64,000 nt of DNA from JBCCEJ01 sp039030335 (GTDB lineage: Bacteria > Pseudomonadota > Gammaproteobacteria > HK1). The stretch lies in the NCBI GenBank assembly GCA_039030335.1, contig JBCCEJ010000001.1, positions 124,001-188,000 on the forward strand, read 5' to 3'. The position numbers and the translations under genes are program-made. Positions within the stretch are counted from its first letter, which is position 1; each line of letters starts with the position of its first letter. The notes beneath the pieces are model-generated. The model saw only the letters and a program-made list of their open reading frames with translations. It searched no databases and was not told the origin of the DNA. Of the stretch, positions 16,535 through 25,109 are shown piece after piece.

Positions 16535-17452
16535 ATGTCGGGATGCATACACGATCACTCTGGCTACGCGCTCGAGCGCTGGGGCGAAGGCGACCAGCTC
16601 GGAGCCGGCAACCTGCTGACGGCCGAGCGGCGGCTGGCCGCCATGCAGGCCGTGCGCTCCGGCGAGCTCATCGACCTCGGCCACGTCATCGAGAATGGCG
16701 CGCCCAGGATGCCGCCAAACCAGACACCGTTCGTCATGACGCTGTCGATCCGCGGCGACAACACCGTCCGGCGCCGCCGCAAGATGGGCGCGACCAACGA
16801 CGCTGGTACATCGCTCGAGCGCATCGAAATGACGACGCATGTCGGTACCCATGTCGACGCCCTCGGTCACGTGACGATCGGTGATGAGCTCTACGGTGGC
16901 CGCCACGTCGACGATGAACTCGACGATCTGGGCCTCGCCAGCATCGGTGTCGAACACGTGCCTCCCATGATCACGCGCGGCCGCCTGCTGGATGTCTCGG
17001 CTTTGGATGGCGCGACGACGCTGGAGGCCGGGCGTGTCGTCAGCGCTGACGATCTGGCGCGCGCGGAAGAAGCCGATGGCGTCGAGGTGGCTGAGGGTGA
17101 CGTGGTCTGTATCCATACGGGTTGGGGCCAGTGGTACATGCGGGACAACGACCGGTATGCCGCAGGCGAGCCGGGTATCGACGAGCCCGCTGCGCGCTGG
17201 CTGACCGAGCGCGGCGTGGTCGCGATCGCCTCTGACAACATGGCCGTGGAGGTCATTCCCAATCCCCGGCACCCCGCCGCCATCCTGCCCGTGCACCAGC
17301 ACACCCTGGCCGAGGCGGGTGTGTATCTCATCGAGAACCTGAAAACTGACGAACTGGCCGCGGCCGGCCATCGCGCCTTCTGTTTCATGCTGCTCGCGAC
17401 CAAGTTCAAAGGCGCAACCGGGTGTCCCGTCCGTCCGGTGGCCGTCGTTTGA
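16535..17452 (+). CDS. Metal-dependent cyclase / kynurenine formamidase-like hydrolase
   Basis: 305 residues of the PF04199 cyclase family. The signature HVGTHVDALGH, matching HxGTHxDxxxH, is complete and binds the catalytic divalent metal. Further conserved parts are ELIDLGHVIENGAPRMPP and HQHTLAEAGVYLIENLK. Family members hydrolyse N-formylkynurenine or isatin, or act as polyketide cyclases; the long N-terminal extension fits the isatin-hydrolase-like branch better than short formamidases. It starts at ATG 16535, divergent from the zinc alcohol dehydrogenase. It is followed after 60 bases by an oxygenase-type flavoprotein, suggesting a shared aromatic catabolic transcript. Confidence 0.87.
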   Translation: MSGCIHDHSGYALERWGEGDQLGAGNLLTAERRLAAMQAVRSGELIDLGHVIENGAPRMPPNQTPFVMTLSIRGDNTVRRRRKMGATNDAGTSLERIEMTTHVGTHVDALGHVTIGDELYGGRHVDDELDDLGLASIGVEHVPPMITRGRLLDVSALDGATTLEAGRVVSADDLARAEEADGVEVAEGDVVCIHTGWGQWYMRDNDRYAAGEPGIDEPAARWLTERGVVAIASDNMAVEVIPNPRHPAAILPVHQHTLAEAGVYLIENLKTDELAAAGHRAFCFMLLATKFKGATGCPVRPVAVV

Positions 17453-17512
17453 TGACGTTCGTCTGCATGCAATGCGCAACTGGTGTATCCACCGACGGAG
17501 GATATTTTCGTA

Positions 17513-18670
17513 ATGCGTGCTGATACACGGCTCGAATCGTACCCGGAGCTCGAAACGGCAGGGCAGGTCGTGCAGGCGATCCGCGATGGGCAGGGTCGAA
17601 TGGACGAACGCGCAGGTTTGCGCCCGGAACTTGCCACCCACTTGAAGCAGCAGGGTCTGTTTCGCCTGCTGTTGCCCGCCGAGTTTGGCGGTTCCGAGCT
17701 GTCGTTGCCGCGCTACATCCGGGTAGTCGAGATGATCGCGCAAGCGGATGGTTCAGCCGGCTGGTGCGTGGGTCAGGGCGGGGTGTTTCCGAATCTGGCC
17801 GACCGTATGACCGAGGAAGCGGCCAGCGATATCTGGCGTGCTAATCCGGACGCGGTAGTGGCGACCGGTTCACCAACCGGTTCCACGGCGCTGGAAACGG
17901 CCGACGGGTTTCGCATGAACGGCCGTTGGCGCTTCGCGAGCGGCATCATGCATGCCGACTGGCTCGCCGCGATGGCACCGACTGTCAATGATGCTGGGGA
18001 TACCACGGGCTTCGGCATGTTCCTGGTACCGCGTGACGATGTTGTGCTGGGCGATGGTTGGAACGTGCGCGGTTTACGCGGCACGGCGAGTCGCGACTAT
18101 CAGCTTCAGGACTACGTCGTACCTCGCTACCGGTCGATGCGCGGGCCTGTCTTGCGCACCCACTGTGGCATCGCCACCGGATTGCCGGCCATGCTGTTGT
18201 TCGCCAGTGCGTTTGGTTCGGTAGGGCTCGGTATCGCGCGCCGGGCGATCGATGAGCTCTACAACGTGGTGGAGGGAAAGACCCCGTTTTCGACCAGCCG
18301 GGCGCTCCGTGACGACGATATGGTCCACGTTGGCGTCGCACAGGCCGAGGCGATGTGGGGTTCGGCGCGGGCGTATCTTCGCGAGATGGCAGAAACCTGC
18401 GAGTACGATCACCGGCGCAGCGGCGAGGTGGCGCAGGCGGCGCGCGCACGACTGAGGCTGGCGGCCACGAACGCGATGCGCGAGGCGGGTCGGGCGGTAG
18501 ACAAGGTGTATGAGCTTGCCGGCAGTGACGTCATCTTCGATGATCACCCGATCCACCGCTGCTTCCAGGACGTACGCGCGCTGACTCAGCAGATTCAGGC
18601 GCGACCAGCCCACTTCCGTACGGTCGGAAGGGTGTTGATGGGGCTCGATCCGGACAACCCGATGGTGTGA
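17513..18670 (+). CDS. Acyl-CoA dehydrogenase-like flavin monooxygenase (HsaA/HpaH-type)
   Basis: 385 residues from ATG 17513, with GGAGGA at 17497-17502. The protein has the acyl-CoA dehydrogenase fold (LFRLLLPAEFGGSELSLPRYI, GSAGWCVGQGG, then NGRWRFASGIMHADWL), but the C-terminal domain is the Acyl-CoA_dh_2 form typical of group D flavin monooxygenases such as HsaA and 4-hydroxyphenylacetate hydroxylases. The C terminus has YELAGSDVIFDDHPIHRCFQDVRAL-type sequence, where the acyl-CoA dehydrogenase catalytic Glu is absent. It would use reduced flavin from a separate reductase and O2 to hydroxylate an aromatic compound. No reductase gene is adjacent. It likely shares transcription with the cyclase upstream. 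Confidence 0.85.
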   Translation: MRADTRLESYPELETAGQVVQAIRDGQGRMDERAGLRPELATHLKQQGLFRLLLPAEFGGSELSLPRYIRVVEMIAQADGSAGWCVGQGGVFPNLADRMTEEAASDIWRANPDAVVATGSPTGSTALETADGFRMNGRWRFASGIMHADWLAAMAPTVNDAGDTTGFGMFLVPRDDVVLGDGWNVRGLRGTASRDYQLQDYVVPRYRSMRGPVLRTHCGIATGLPAMLLFASAFGSVGLGIARRAIDELYNVVEGKTPFSTSRALRDDDMVHVGVAQAEAMWGSARAYLREMAETCEYDHRRSGEVAQAARARLRLAATNAMREAGRAVDKVYELAGSDVIFDDHPIHRCFQDVRALTQQIQARPAHFRTVGRVLMGLDPDNPMV

Positions 18671-18686
18671 CGCAGCACTGCGCAAG

Positions 18687-19262
18687 TCACGCGCTGAGCG
18701 CGGATTTGTAGTGCTTGCGGCAGACAGAAACGTACTGCTCGTTGCCGCCTATCTGCACCTGTTCGCCCGACGCGACCGGTTTGCCATCCGCGCCCAGGCG
18801 CAACACCATCGTGGCCTTGCGACCGCAGTGGCAGATGGTCTTGATCTCGCGCAGTTCGTCAGCCCAGGCGAGCAGATGGGTGCTTCCGGCAAACAGCTCG
18901 CCCTGAAAGTCCGTGCGCAGGCCGTAGGTGAGTACCGGTACGCCGAGCTGGTCGACGACGTCAGTCAACTGCTCGACCTGTGCGCGCGTAAGGAATTGGG
19001 CCTCATCGACCAGCACGCAATTGAGACCGGTTGCGTCAACGCGGCCTGCGGCTATCTCGTAGAGGTTGTCGTCACGGCGAAAGTTGACTGCTTCAGCCTC
19101 CAACCCGATCCGCGACTTGACGTTCATGCCGAAGCGGTCGTCGAGTTGGGGCTTCAAAACGAGCGTGTGCATGCCGCGTTCGCGATAGTTGTAGTTTGAC
19201 TGCAGCAGCGTCGTGGTCTTGCCCGCATTCATCGCGGAGTAATAGAAATAGAGCTTGGCCAT
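18687..19262 (-). CDS. tdk: Thymidine kinase
   Basis: 191 residues of the type II (TK1-like) thymidine kinase. The P-loop is YYSAMNAGKTTTLL near residues 7-20, the DEAQF motif (LVDEAQFLTRAQV) holds the catalytic acid, and YGLRTDFQGELF is the lasso/nucleoside region. Zinc ligands are visible as CHCGRKA and a later CRKHY. It phosphorylates thymidine to dTMP in salvage. Length is close to the E. coli protein. ATG 19262 is the start; a perfect TATAAT -10 lies upstream on this strand (19316-19321). It is convergent with the flavin monooxygenase and divergent from the nitroreductase. Confidence 0.95.
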   Translation of the reverse strand: MAKLYFYYSAMNAGKTTTLLQSNYNYRERGMHTLVLKPQLDDRFGMNVKSRIGLEAEAVNFRRDDNLYEIAAGRVDATGLNCVLVDEAQFLTRAQVEQLTDVVDQLGVPVLTYGLRTDFQGELFAGSTHLLAWADELREIKTICHCGRKATMVLRLGADGKPVASGEQVQIGGNEQYVSVCRKHYKSALSA

Positions 19263-19315
19263 CGTGAGAACCGGTCCGCCTGCGTGGGTGCCATGCGAGT
19301 AGTCGAGGCCCGGGC

Positions 19316-19321
19316 ATTATA
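19316..19321 (-). promoter_or_regulatory. Perfect -10 box (TATAAT) upstream of tdk
   Basis: Read on the minus strand, 19321-19316 spells TATAAT, about 55 bases ahead of the tdk start codon, leaving a leader of roughly 45 bases. I see no good -35 hexamer at the right distance, so the site is a partial promoter match. It is notable because AT-rich hexamers are rare in this GC-rich sequence. Confidence 0.35.
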
Positions 19322-19363
19322 TGGTGGCTCCATATCTTCCCGCCGACCATCGGAGATCCCGAC

Positions 19364-20032
19364 ATGGCCGCTTTTGTACCGCTGACAACCTATGAAGAAC
19401 TGGCGCCGGAGCTCATGCGTGAACGGGCTAGAGCATTCCGGGACGACGTGCAGCGACGACGCACGGTGCGGGAATTCTCCGCGCGTCCGGTGCCGCTCGA
19501 GATCATCGATGACGCGCTCGCCGCCGCCGGGTCGGCACCCAGCGGTGCCAATTTGCAGCCCTGGCATTTTGTGGTCGTCAGTGGCCCGGAAACGAAACGC
19601 CGCATTCGCGAAGCGGCCGAGGTGGAAGAGCGGGAGTTCTACACCCATCGGGCGTCGGCCGAGTGGCTGGCCGCACTCGAACCGCTCGGCACGGATGCCG
19701 ACAAACCGTTCCTCGAAACCGCACCATATCTGATCGCAGTGTTCTCGCAGAAGACGGGACAACTCCCGGATGGGCGCAAGGTAAAACACTATTACCCGGC
19801 GGAATCCACCGGGCTTGCGACGGGGATTCTCATCACGGCGCTGCATCAGGCCGGACTCGCCTGTCTGACTCACACGCCAAGTCCGATGCGGTTTCTAAAC
19901 GAAATTCTAGGGCGGCCTGCCAACGAACGCCCGTTTCTGTTGCTCGTGGTGGGCTATCCGGCAGACCACGCGACGGTGCCTGACATCGAGCGCAAAGTGC
20001 TGGAGGACTTTGTCACGTACGCAGATACATGA
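19364..20032 (+). CDS. Nitroreductase-family flavoprotein, iodotyrosine deiodinase (IYD)-like
   Basis: 222 residues. RRRTVREFSARPVPLEIIDD and SAPSGANLQPWHFVVVSGP are the FMN-binding parts of the nitroreductase fold. Beyond that it tracks animal iodotyrosine deiodinase: ETAPYLIAVFSQ, KHYYPAESTGLATGILITAL, LGRPANERP and VVGYPADHATVPDIERK. Glu89, Tyr93 and Lys114 have the same spacing as the IYD substrate-lid residues Glu157/Tyr161/Lys182, which clamp the zwitterion of halotyrosine. Bacterial IYD homologues are known; the prediction is reductive dehalogenation of a halogenated tyrosine or a related reaction using FMN. It lacks the membrane anchor of the animal enzyme, so it is cytosolic. It is divergent from tdk. 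Confidence 0.85.
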   Translation: MAAFVPLTTYEELAPELMRERARAFRDDVQRRRTVREFSARPVPLEIIDDALAAAGSAPSGANLQPWHFVVVSGPETKRRIREAAEVEEREFYTHRASAEWLAALEPLGTDADKPFLETAPYLIAVFSQKTGQLPDGRKVKHYYPAESTGLATGILITALHQAGLACLTHTPSPMRFLNEILGRPANERPFLLLVVGYPADHATVPDIERKVLEDFVTYADT

Positions 20033-20264
20033 CGGCCGAACCGCGTGCCCGCGGCTGCGCACCGAATCCCGCATCGAGGTCCGACGTAGTATATGAGCGT
20101 GGTTGGATCCCGATCATGGCGGTGCAGGCCGACGCAGATTCTGCTGAGCGCCGTAGCGGCGAATTGCCCAAAACGGAGTTGCCTGACCGCGCCAGAACTG
20201 CTTCAGTCTCTACAGTCCTGGCTCATCAGCGTATGGATGTTCTGAGAAACAGGGAGCGAAACCG

Positions 20265-22139
20265 ATGCCCGAAGCCAAACCCACGCGTGCCGAGGCCGCT
20301 GGCAAGACTCGCGTACTCAACGTTCGGCCAGATGCCCCGGATGTGCGCGATCGATACTACGAACCGGCACTGATCCCGCTCGCCAAGAGCGTCCGGAATC
20401 TGGACGGCAAGGTGCTCAACCAGGAAGACGAGGGCGCCTGCACCGGCTTTGCACTCGCTGCCGTTATCAATTTGCTGAACCGGCGGGCGGGCGATGCATT
20501 CCACGCGAGCCCGCGGATGCTCTTTGAGATGGCCCGGTTGCATGATCATTTACCAGGCGAGAATTACAGCTTCTCGACTTGCCGTGGCGCGATTCGCGGG
20601 TGGGCGAATATGGGTGTCTGCGCGGAGACCGAGTGGCGGTACGAACCGTTCAACCCGGGCGAACTCACTATCAAACGCGCAATCTCCGCGCGTAATCACC
20701 CGCTCGGGGCGTACTACCGTCTGCGTCCCAACGTTGTCGATTACCACGCCGCGCTGAACGAAGTAGACGCGATCTATGTCTCGGCGCGGCTGCATACCGG
20801 GTGGTTGAACCCGGTACCGCGCGACGAACTCGCGCTGATCCCGCAAAGTGACATCCCGATGATGGGCCATGCGTTTGCGATCGTCGGCTACGATGATGAT
20901 GGATTCATCGTGCAGAACTCGTGGGGAACCGAGTGGGCCACGAACGGATTCGCTGTCTGGCGCTACGAAGACTGGCAGTCTTCGATCTCGGACGGATGGG
21001 TGTTTCGGCTCGGCGTACCGACGCCGCAGATCTTCGGACAGGCGGCTCACGGGAAACGCCCCCCGGCGGAAGCCGAATTCTTCAAGCGTTCGCCTAAGCG
21101 TCATCAGATCTCCGGGCACTTTGCGCATTTCGACGATGGCCGGTTTGTCACAAACGGCAAGTACTGGACCAATCTCGACGATATTCGCCGTACTGCGAAG
21201 CACATCGCGTCAAAGCAGGACTGGTACCGCCACGTCATGATATTTGCCCACGGCGGCCTGAACAGTTCCGCCGACTCAGCCCGACGCATCAACGCGCTGA
21301 AAGAAGGTTTCATGCGCAATCGGGTCTATCCGTTTCACTTGATGTACGACACCGGGCTTGCCGAAGAATTGAAGGACGCCCTGGTCAGGAGCTCGGACAA
21401 GGCCGACGAGCAGGCATCGGGTTTCTTCGATTGGGTTGTTGAGAACGTCACGGAGGCGACGGACAGTGCAATCGAGAGCCTGATCCGCGCGCCCGGCACT
21501 GCCATCTGGGAAGAGATGAAGCGCGGTGGCCGTACGCCGTTCCAGACCGAGGCGGTCGCCGGGCAGCCAGACGGGCTGAAGGCGATGAAAGTCCTCGCAA
21601 GCGCCCTGGAAGGCTCCGGCATCGGCCTGCATCTGGTCGCTCACAGTGCTGGCAGTGTGCTGATGGGGCATCTGTTGAAAGCGCTCGATACGCTAAAGCG
21701 CCGCGACCTCGTCGACTCGTGCACCTTGTTCGCGCCAGCTTGCACCCTGGATTTCTTCGACGAGCACTACCGTCCCCGCCTGGCTGCCAATGCGGCGCGT
21801 ACGCGCATCCCGACGCTCGACATCTACAACCTGACCAATAAGCTGGAACGTGACGATTCTGTGGCAGGGATCTACCGGAAATCGTTGCTATATCTCGTCT
21901 CCAACGCATTCGAGCGCGGCAAAGAGCGGCCGTTGCTCGGCATGCAGAAGTTCACCAAAAAGCTGGAACTGCCGCACAACGTCGGGATCGTTTACTCGAA
22001 CGGAAAGGGCGAAGCCACGCGTTCCGAGACGCACGGCGGGTTCGACAATGACGCGCCGACGCTGAACTCGACCTTGGCGCGTATTTTGAGGCACGCACCG
22101 GAAGAACCGTTCAAAGACAACGAGGTCGAGGATTTCTGA
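20265..22139 (+). CDS. Papain-like cysteine peptidase fused to an alpha/beta hydrolase domain
   Basis: 624 residues without a signal peptide. The N-terminal half (about 15-250) is a C1-type papain fold: Gln53 and Cys59 in LNQEDEGACTGFALA, His202 in MMGHAFAIVGYDDD, and Asn218 in IVQNSWGTEWATNGFAVWRY. All four catalytic residues are present. The C-terminal half (about 320-610) looks like a serine hydrolase: VMIFAHGGLNSS (oxyanion-type HGG), the nucleophile elbow VAHSAGS with Ser461, and a candidate His590 in SETHGG. The two are joined by a ~70-residue linker. The combination suggests a two-step processing or effector-like enzyme, but no function is known. It stands alone, with a hairpin after its stop. 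Confidence 0.85.
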   Translation: MPEAKPTRAEAAGKTRVLNVRPDAPDVRDRYYEPALIPLAKSVRNLDGKVLNQEDEGACTGFALAAVINLLNRRAGDAFHASPRMLFEMARLHDHLPGENYSFSTCRGAIRGWANMGVCAETEWRYEPFNPGELTIKRAISARNHPLGAYYRLRPNVVDYHAALNEVDAIYVSARLHTGWLNPVPRDELALIPQSDIPMMGHAFAIVGYDDDGFIVQNSWGTEWATNGFAVWRYEDWQSSISDGWVFRLGVPTPQIFGQAAHGKRPPAEAEFFKRSPKRHQISGHFAHFDDGRFVTNGKYWTNLDDIRRTAKHIASKQDWYRHVMIFAHGGLNSSADSARRINALKEGFMRNRVYPFHLMYDTGLAEELKDALVRSSDKADEQASGFFDWVVENVTEATDSAIESLIRAPGTAIWEEMKRGGRTPFQTEAVAGQPDGLKAMKVLASALEGSGIGLHLVAHSAGSVLMGHLLKALDTLKRRDLVDSCTLFAPACTLDFFDEHYRPRLAANAARTRIPTLDIYNLTNKLERDDSVAGIYRKSLLYLVSNAFERGKERPLLGMQKFTKKLELPHNVGIVYSNGKGEATRSETHGGFDNDAPTLNSTLARILRHAPEEPFKDNEVEDF

Positions 22140-22155
22140 CGGTCTGACCCAACCG

Positions 22156-22175
22156 GGCCGGCAGTGACGCCGGCC
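22156..22175. terminator. GC-rich hairpin after the dual-hydrolase gene
   Basis: GGCCGGC at 22156-22162 pairs perfectly with GCCGGCC at 22169-22175 around the loop AGTGAC. It begins 17 bases after the TGA of the plus-strand gene and lies ahead of the convergent Gfo/Idh stop. There is no T-run beyond TT, so it is a plausible rather than proven bidirectional terminator. Confidence 0.5.
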
Positions 22176-22232
22176 TTCGCATGACCGCACCGTAGACGCA
22201 CGGCCGTCTCGGAGCGCTGGATAATGCCAGGG

Positions 22233-23300
22233 TCAGCCCTGCATCGACGCGTCGAGCGGCAGAAATACTTTCTCGCCTGTGCGCAGGGCGGCGCTGACTG
22301 CGTCAGTCCACTCCATATAGCGCGTGCCCGTTACGAAGTCGGTGAACCGGACCGCCTCTTTGCCGCGAATGGCGTTGATGAACTCCTCCTCGACCCGCCA
22401 CGATAGTTGCCGGGCTTTCGGAATCTTCACTTCGGTGAGCTTCGTGGCGCGCCGGTTACCGGATAGCAGTGTCAGCGTGCCGGACTGATCGGTCAGCCTG
22501 AGGGCGCCTTCGGTGCCGCAGATATTGATGTCGATCGCCGGCATCAAACCGCTGACCGTCGTCATACAAAGACGCATCTGACCGCCCTGCTCCATCTCGC
22601 CGATGATGTCGATGTGATCCGGAATGCTCATGGCGACCCGCTGCCCGTCATCGCCTACGCGATGTTTGACGACGTTCTGTCCAACGGCCTGCACCGAACG
22701 GGCCGGACCCACCCAGCGCATCAGTCCCTCGTAGATGATGCCCATGGCCATGATGTTGTTGCCGGAGAACTCGCGGAGTTGACGCCAGTGCACCGGGCTG
22801 GCGGCATTCGGAAAGTTGCTGCCGAGCGCCACGCGCGCATCGACTGAGATCAGGTCGCCGATAAAACCCTTCCCGACCATCTCGGCGATCATCCGATCGA
22901 ACTTGAACGTCAGTGGTGCTGGTACGATCTGTGCGACGAGGCTCGGGTTCATTTGCGAGACCTCGAGCATCGCGTGCGCTTCGCGCGAATTCATCGCCAT
23001 GCGCGCTTCGCACAGCACGTGCTTACCAGATTCAAGCGCCGCGATGGTGATCGGCGCGTGCATGTAGGGCCACGTGCCGATGCAAATGGCATCGATGTCG
23101 CCGTCGTAGACGATCTCTTCCCACGAAGCGCAGACGTTCGGGATGCCGAACTCATCGGCGGCCGCCTGACCCGAGGCGATCGTGCGGTTGGCGACCGCGA
23201 CGACTTCCACGCCCTTTTGCTTCTGGAGGCCGGGAATGTGGAATTTCCGCGTATTGCCGCCGGCGCCGATGATGCCAACGGTGATGGTATTGCCTGTCAC
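22233..23300 (-). CDS. Gfo/Idh/MocA-family oxidoreductase
   Basis: 355 residues. The N-terminal Rossmann fold is VGIIGAGGNTRKFHIPGLQK, followed by VVAVANRT and the conserved lysine region (ESGKHVLCEARMAMNSREAHAML). In most family members this reads EKP; here it reads CEARMAMN, so the usual catalytic Lys is not in its normal place. The C-terminal domain is the family's beta-sheet dimerisation part. Relatives oxidise sugars or inositols with NAD(P). GTG 23300 is the start, with AGAGGAG about ten bases upstream. Divergent from DUF2000; convergent with the dual-hydrolase gene. Confidence 0.85.
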   Translation of the reverse strand: MTGNTITVGIIGAGGNTRKFHIPGLQKQKGVEVVAVANRTIASGQAAADEFGIPNVCASWEEIVYDGDIDAICIGTWPYMHAPITIAALESGKHVLCEARMAMNSREAHAMLEVSQMNPSLVAQIVPAPLTFKFDRMIAEMVGKGFIGDLISVDARVALGSNFPNAASPVHWRQLREFSGNNIMAMGIIYEGLMRWVGPARSVQAVGQNVVKHRVGDDGQRVAMSIPDHIDIIGEMEQGGQMRLCMTTVSGLMPAIDINICGTEGALRLTDQSGTLTLLSGNRRATKLTEVKIPKARQLSWRVEEEFINAIRGKEAVRFTDFVTGTRYMEWTDAVSAALRTGEKVFLPLDASMQG

Positions 23301-23476
23301 GGTTCAGAACTCCTCTGCGAGCGACGATAGAGTGCACCGCTTAACGATAGCTTAGTTACACGATCGCTGTCCGGTATTCGAGGCGGGGCGCAGCCGTCTT
23401 GTCGCGCGGTCGCATGCTCGACAGAATACTGCCGTGTGCCCGCGCAGCAACTCTCCTGGAGGCGCCTGAGAGCAGC

Positions 23477-23887
23477 ATGGAATTCGATACCAAATTCGCC
23501 ATTGTGGTCGCTGACGACCTGTTGACGTGGCAGAAACTGAACGTCGTCGCTTTTCTGTCATCGGGCGTGGTTGGCGGCGCGGAAGACATCTTGGGCGAAC
23601 CGTATATGGACGGTTCCAGGCAACACTACGCCCCGCTTTGTATCCAACCGATCGTAATTTTGAAGACGTCGCGGGAACGGCTGCGTACATTCCTCGACCG
23701 CGCCAATCGGCGCGGTGTCGCAGCCGCGGTTTATATCGAAGACATGTTCGCGACCGGTCACGACGGTGCAAATCGTGAGACGGTGGCGCGATACTCTACG
23801 GACGCATTGCCGTTGGTGGGCATGGCCGCACGCGGTGACCGCAAGGAGATCGACAAGATCTGCAAAGGTGCGAAACTGCATGACTGA
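23477..23887 (+). CDS. DUF2000 family protein
   Basis: 136 residues matching the DUF2000 (PF09391) pattern over its whole length: KFAIVVADDLLTWQKLNVVAF, GEPYMDGSRQHYAPLC, PIVILKTSRERLRTFLDRA, MFATGHDGANRETV and a final KEIDKICKGAKL. The fold is related to peptidyl-tRNA hydrolase 2, but no activity is established. ATG 23477 is used; the frame is open upstream from 23399 without conserved sequence. The Asp/Glu racemase starts 33 bases downstream on the same strand, so the two are likely co-transcribed. Confidence 0.82.
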   Translation: MEFDTKFAIVVADDLLTWQKLNVVAFLSSGVVGGAEDILGEPYMDGSRQHYAPLCIQPIVILKTSRERLRTFLDRANRRGVAAAVYIEDMFATGHDGANRETVARYSTDALPLVGMAARGDRKEIDKICKGAKLHD

Positions 23888-23920
23888 GGCTGGACTCGCC
23901 AAAACGGGAACGACCAAGAG

Positions 23921-24613
23921 ATGAAGACGATCGGCCTGATCGGCGGCATGAGCTGGGAAAGCACAGTGGTGTACTACCAGCTGCTGAATCGGCTGGCGCG
24001 GGAGGCACTCGGCGGATTGCATTCTGCCAGGCTCATGATGTGGTCGTTCGATTTCGCTGAGATAGAGGCCATGCAGGCATCCGGGGACTGGGATGCCGCG
24101 ACCGGGGCGATGGTGACAGCGGCGCGCAATGTGGAGCGTGGTGGTGCTCAGTGTCTTTTGATCTGCACGAATACAATGCACAAAATGGCCGCAGACGTGC
24201 AGGCCGCGGTGGATATTCCTCTCATCCACATCGCCGACGCGACGGCCGCTGCGATCCAGGCCGTCGGGTCGAGCCATCCGCTGCTGTTGGCAACGCGCTA
24301 CACGATGGAACAGGACTTCTACAAAGGTCGGCTGCGCGAACACCACGGCATTGAAGTTGTCGTGCCCGACGACGATGGACGCGCTGTCGTTCACGACATC
24401 ATTTATGACGAGCTTTGCCAGGGCGTCATCAGGCCAGAGTCCAAATCGGCCTATCTCGATGTCGTCGGCAAAGCTCGCGACAACGGCGTGGACGCTGTGA
24501 TCTTCGGTTGCACGGAGGTTGGGTTACTGGTCTCGCCATCCGACTTCTCGATGCCGAGTTTCGATACTACGGAGATCCACGCGCGCGCGGCCATCGAATT
24601 CGCGCTGGCGTAG
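23921..24613 (+). CDS. Aspartate/glutamate racemase family protein
   Basis: 230 residues, the length of YgeA-type amino-acid racemases. It begins MKTIGLIGGMSWESTVVYYQ, the substrate-binding GGMSW motif. The two catalytic cysteines are visible in CLLICTNTMHKMA and VIFGCTEVGLLV, each abstracting the alpha proton from one face without PLP. It would interconvert L- and D-forms of aspartate, glutamate or a related amino acid. It follows the DUF2000 gene closely; the convergent YeeE-type gene lies downstream. Confidence 0.88.
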   Translation: MKTIGLIGGMSWESTVVYYQLLNRLAREALGGLHSARLMMWSFDFAEIEAMQASGDWDAATGAMVTAARNVERGGAQCLLICTNTMHKMAADVQAAVDIPLIHIADATAAAIQAVGSSHPLLLATRYTMEQDFYKGRLREHHGIEVVVPDDDGRAVVHDIIYDELCQGVIRPESKSAYLDVVGKARDNGVDAVIFGCTEVGLLVSPSDFSMPSFDTTEIHARAAIEFALA

Positions 24614-24659
24614 CAGACGGCACAGCGGCACGAACTCTGGCGGGCGCCCAATCGAGCGA

Positions 24660-25109
24660 TCAGACGCTGCCCGGCCCGGCCGCAGCTATGGCAGGTTGCT
24701 CTGGTTGCCGCCAAACACGGGCCAACGCCATTCCCGCCAGCATCGCTGCGGCGAACAGCGCAACTGGCCAACCACCGACACTGAGCGCTGGTACCACGGC
24801 GCCTGGGCAAATCCCGGCAATACCCCAGCCCGCGCCAAACAGGGCTGAGCCCGTCAGCAGTCGCCTGTCGACCAGGCGCGAAGCCGGCGCCGGCAGCGTT
24901 TCACCCGTCAGGCTTAAAGACATGCGACGCCGTACAGCCCAGGCCGCCGCCATCGGGACCATGGCGCCGCCCATGACAAACGCCAGTGTCGGGTCCCAGG
25001 CTCCCGCAACATCGAAGAAGCCGAGTACGCGCGCGGGGTCGACCATGCCCGAGAGCATCATGCCCGCGCCGAAGACGAGGCCGCTCACAAGGGTCACCAA
25101 GGTGCCCAT
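24660..25109 (-). CDS. YeeE/YedE-type sulfur transport half-protein (DUF6691-like)
   Basis: 149 residues, mostly hydrophobic. MGTLVTLVSGLVFGAGMMLSGMVDPARVLGFFDVAGAWDP covers the first helices (SGMxDPxKVLGF is the family hallmark), and AGICPGAVVPAL has the conserved Cys near the pore. It forms the second half of a split YeeE/YedE permease for thiosulfate or other sulfur compounds. ATG 25109 overlaps the stop of the first half by one base (TGATG), so they are translationally coupled; ATG 25121 is an alternative. It is the last gene of a four-gene minus-strand operon. Confidence 0.85.
   Translation of the reverse strand: MGTLVTLVSGLVFGAGMMLSGMVDPARVLGFFDVAGAWDPTLAFVMGGAMVPMAAAWAVRRRMSLSLTGETLPAPASRLVDRRLLTGSALFGAGWGIAGICPGAVVPALSVGGWPVALFAAAMLAGMALARVWRQPEQPAIAAAGPGSV

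Noticed and set aside
20033..20264. Possible small gene ahead of the dual hydrolase
   Set aside because: A frame of 114 residues overlaps the start of the hydrolase and shows no motif; treated as leader sequence.
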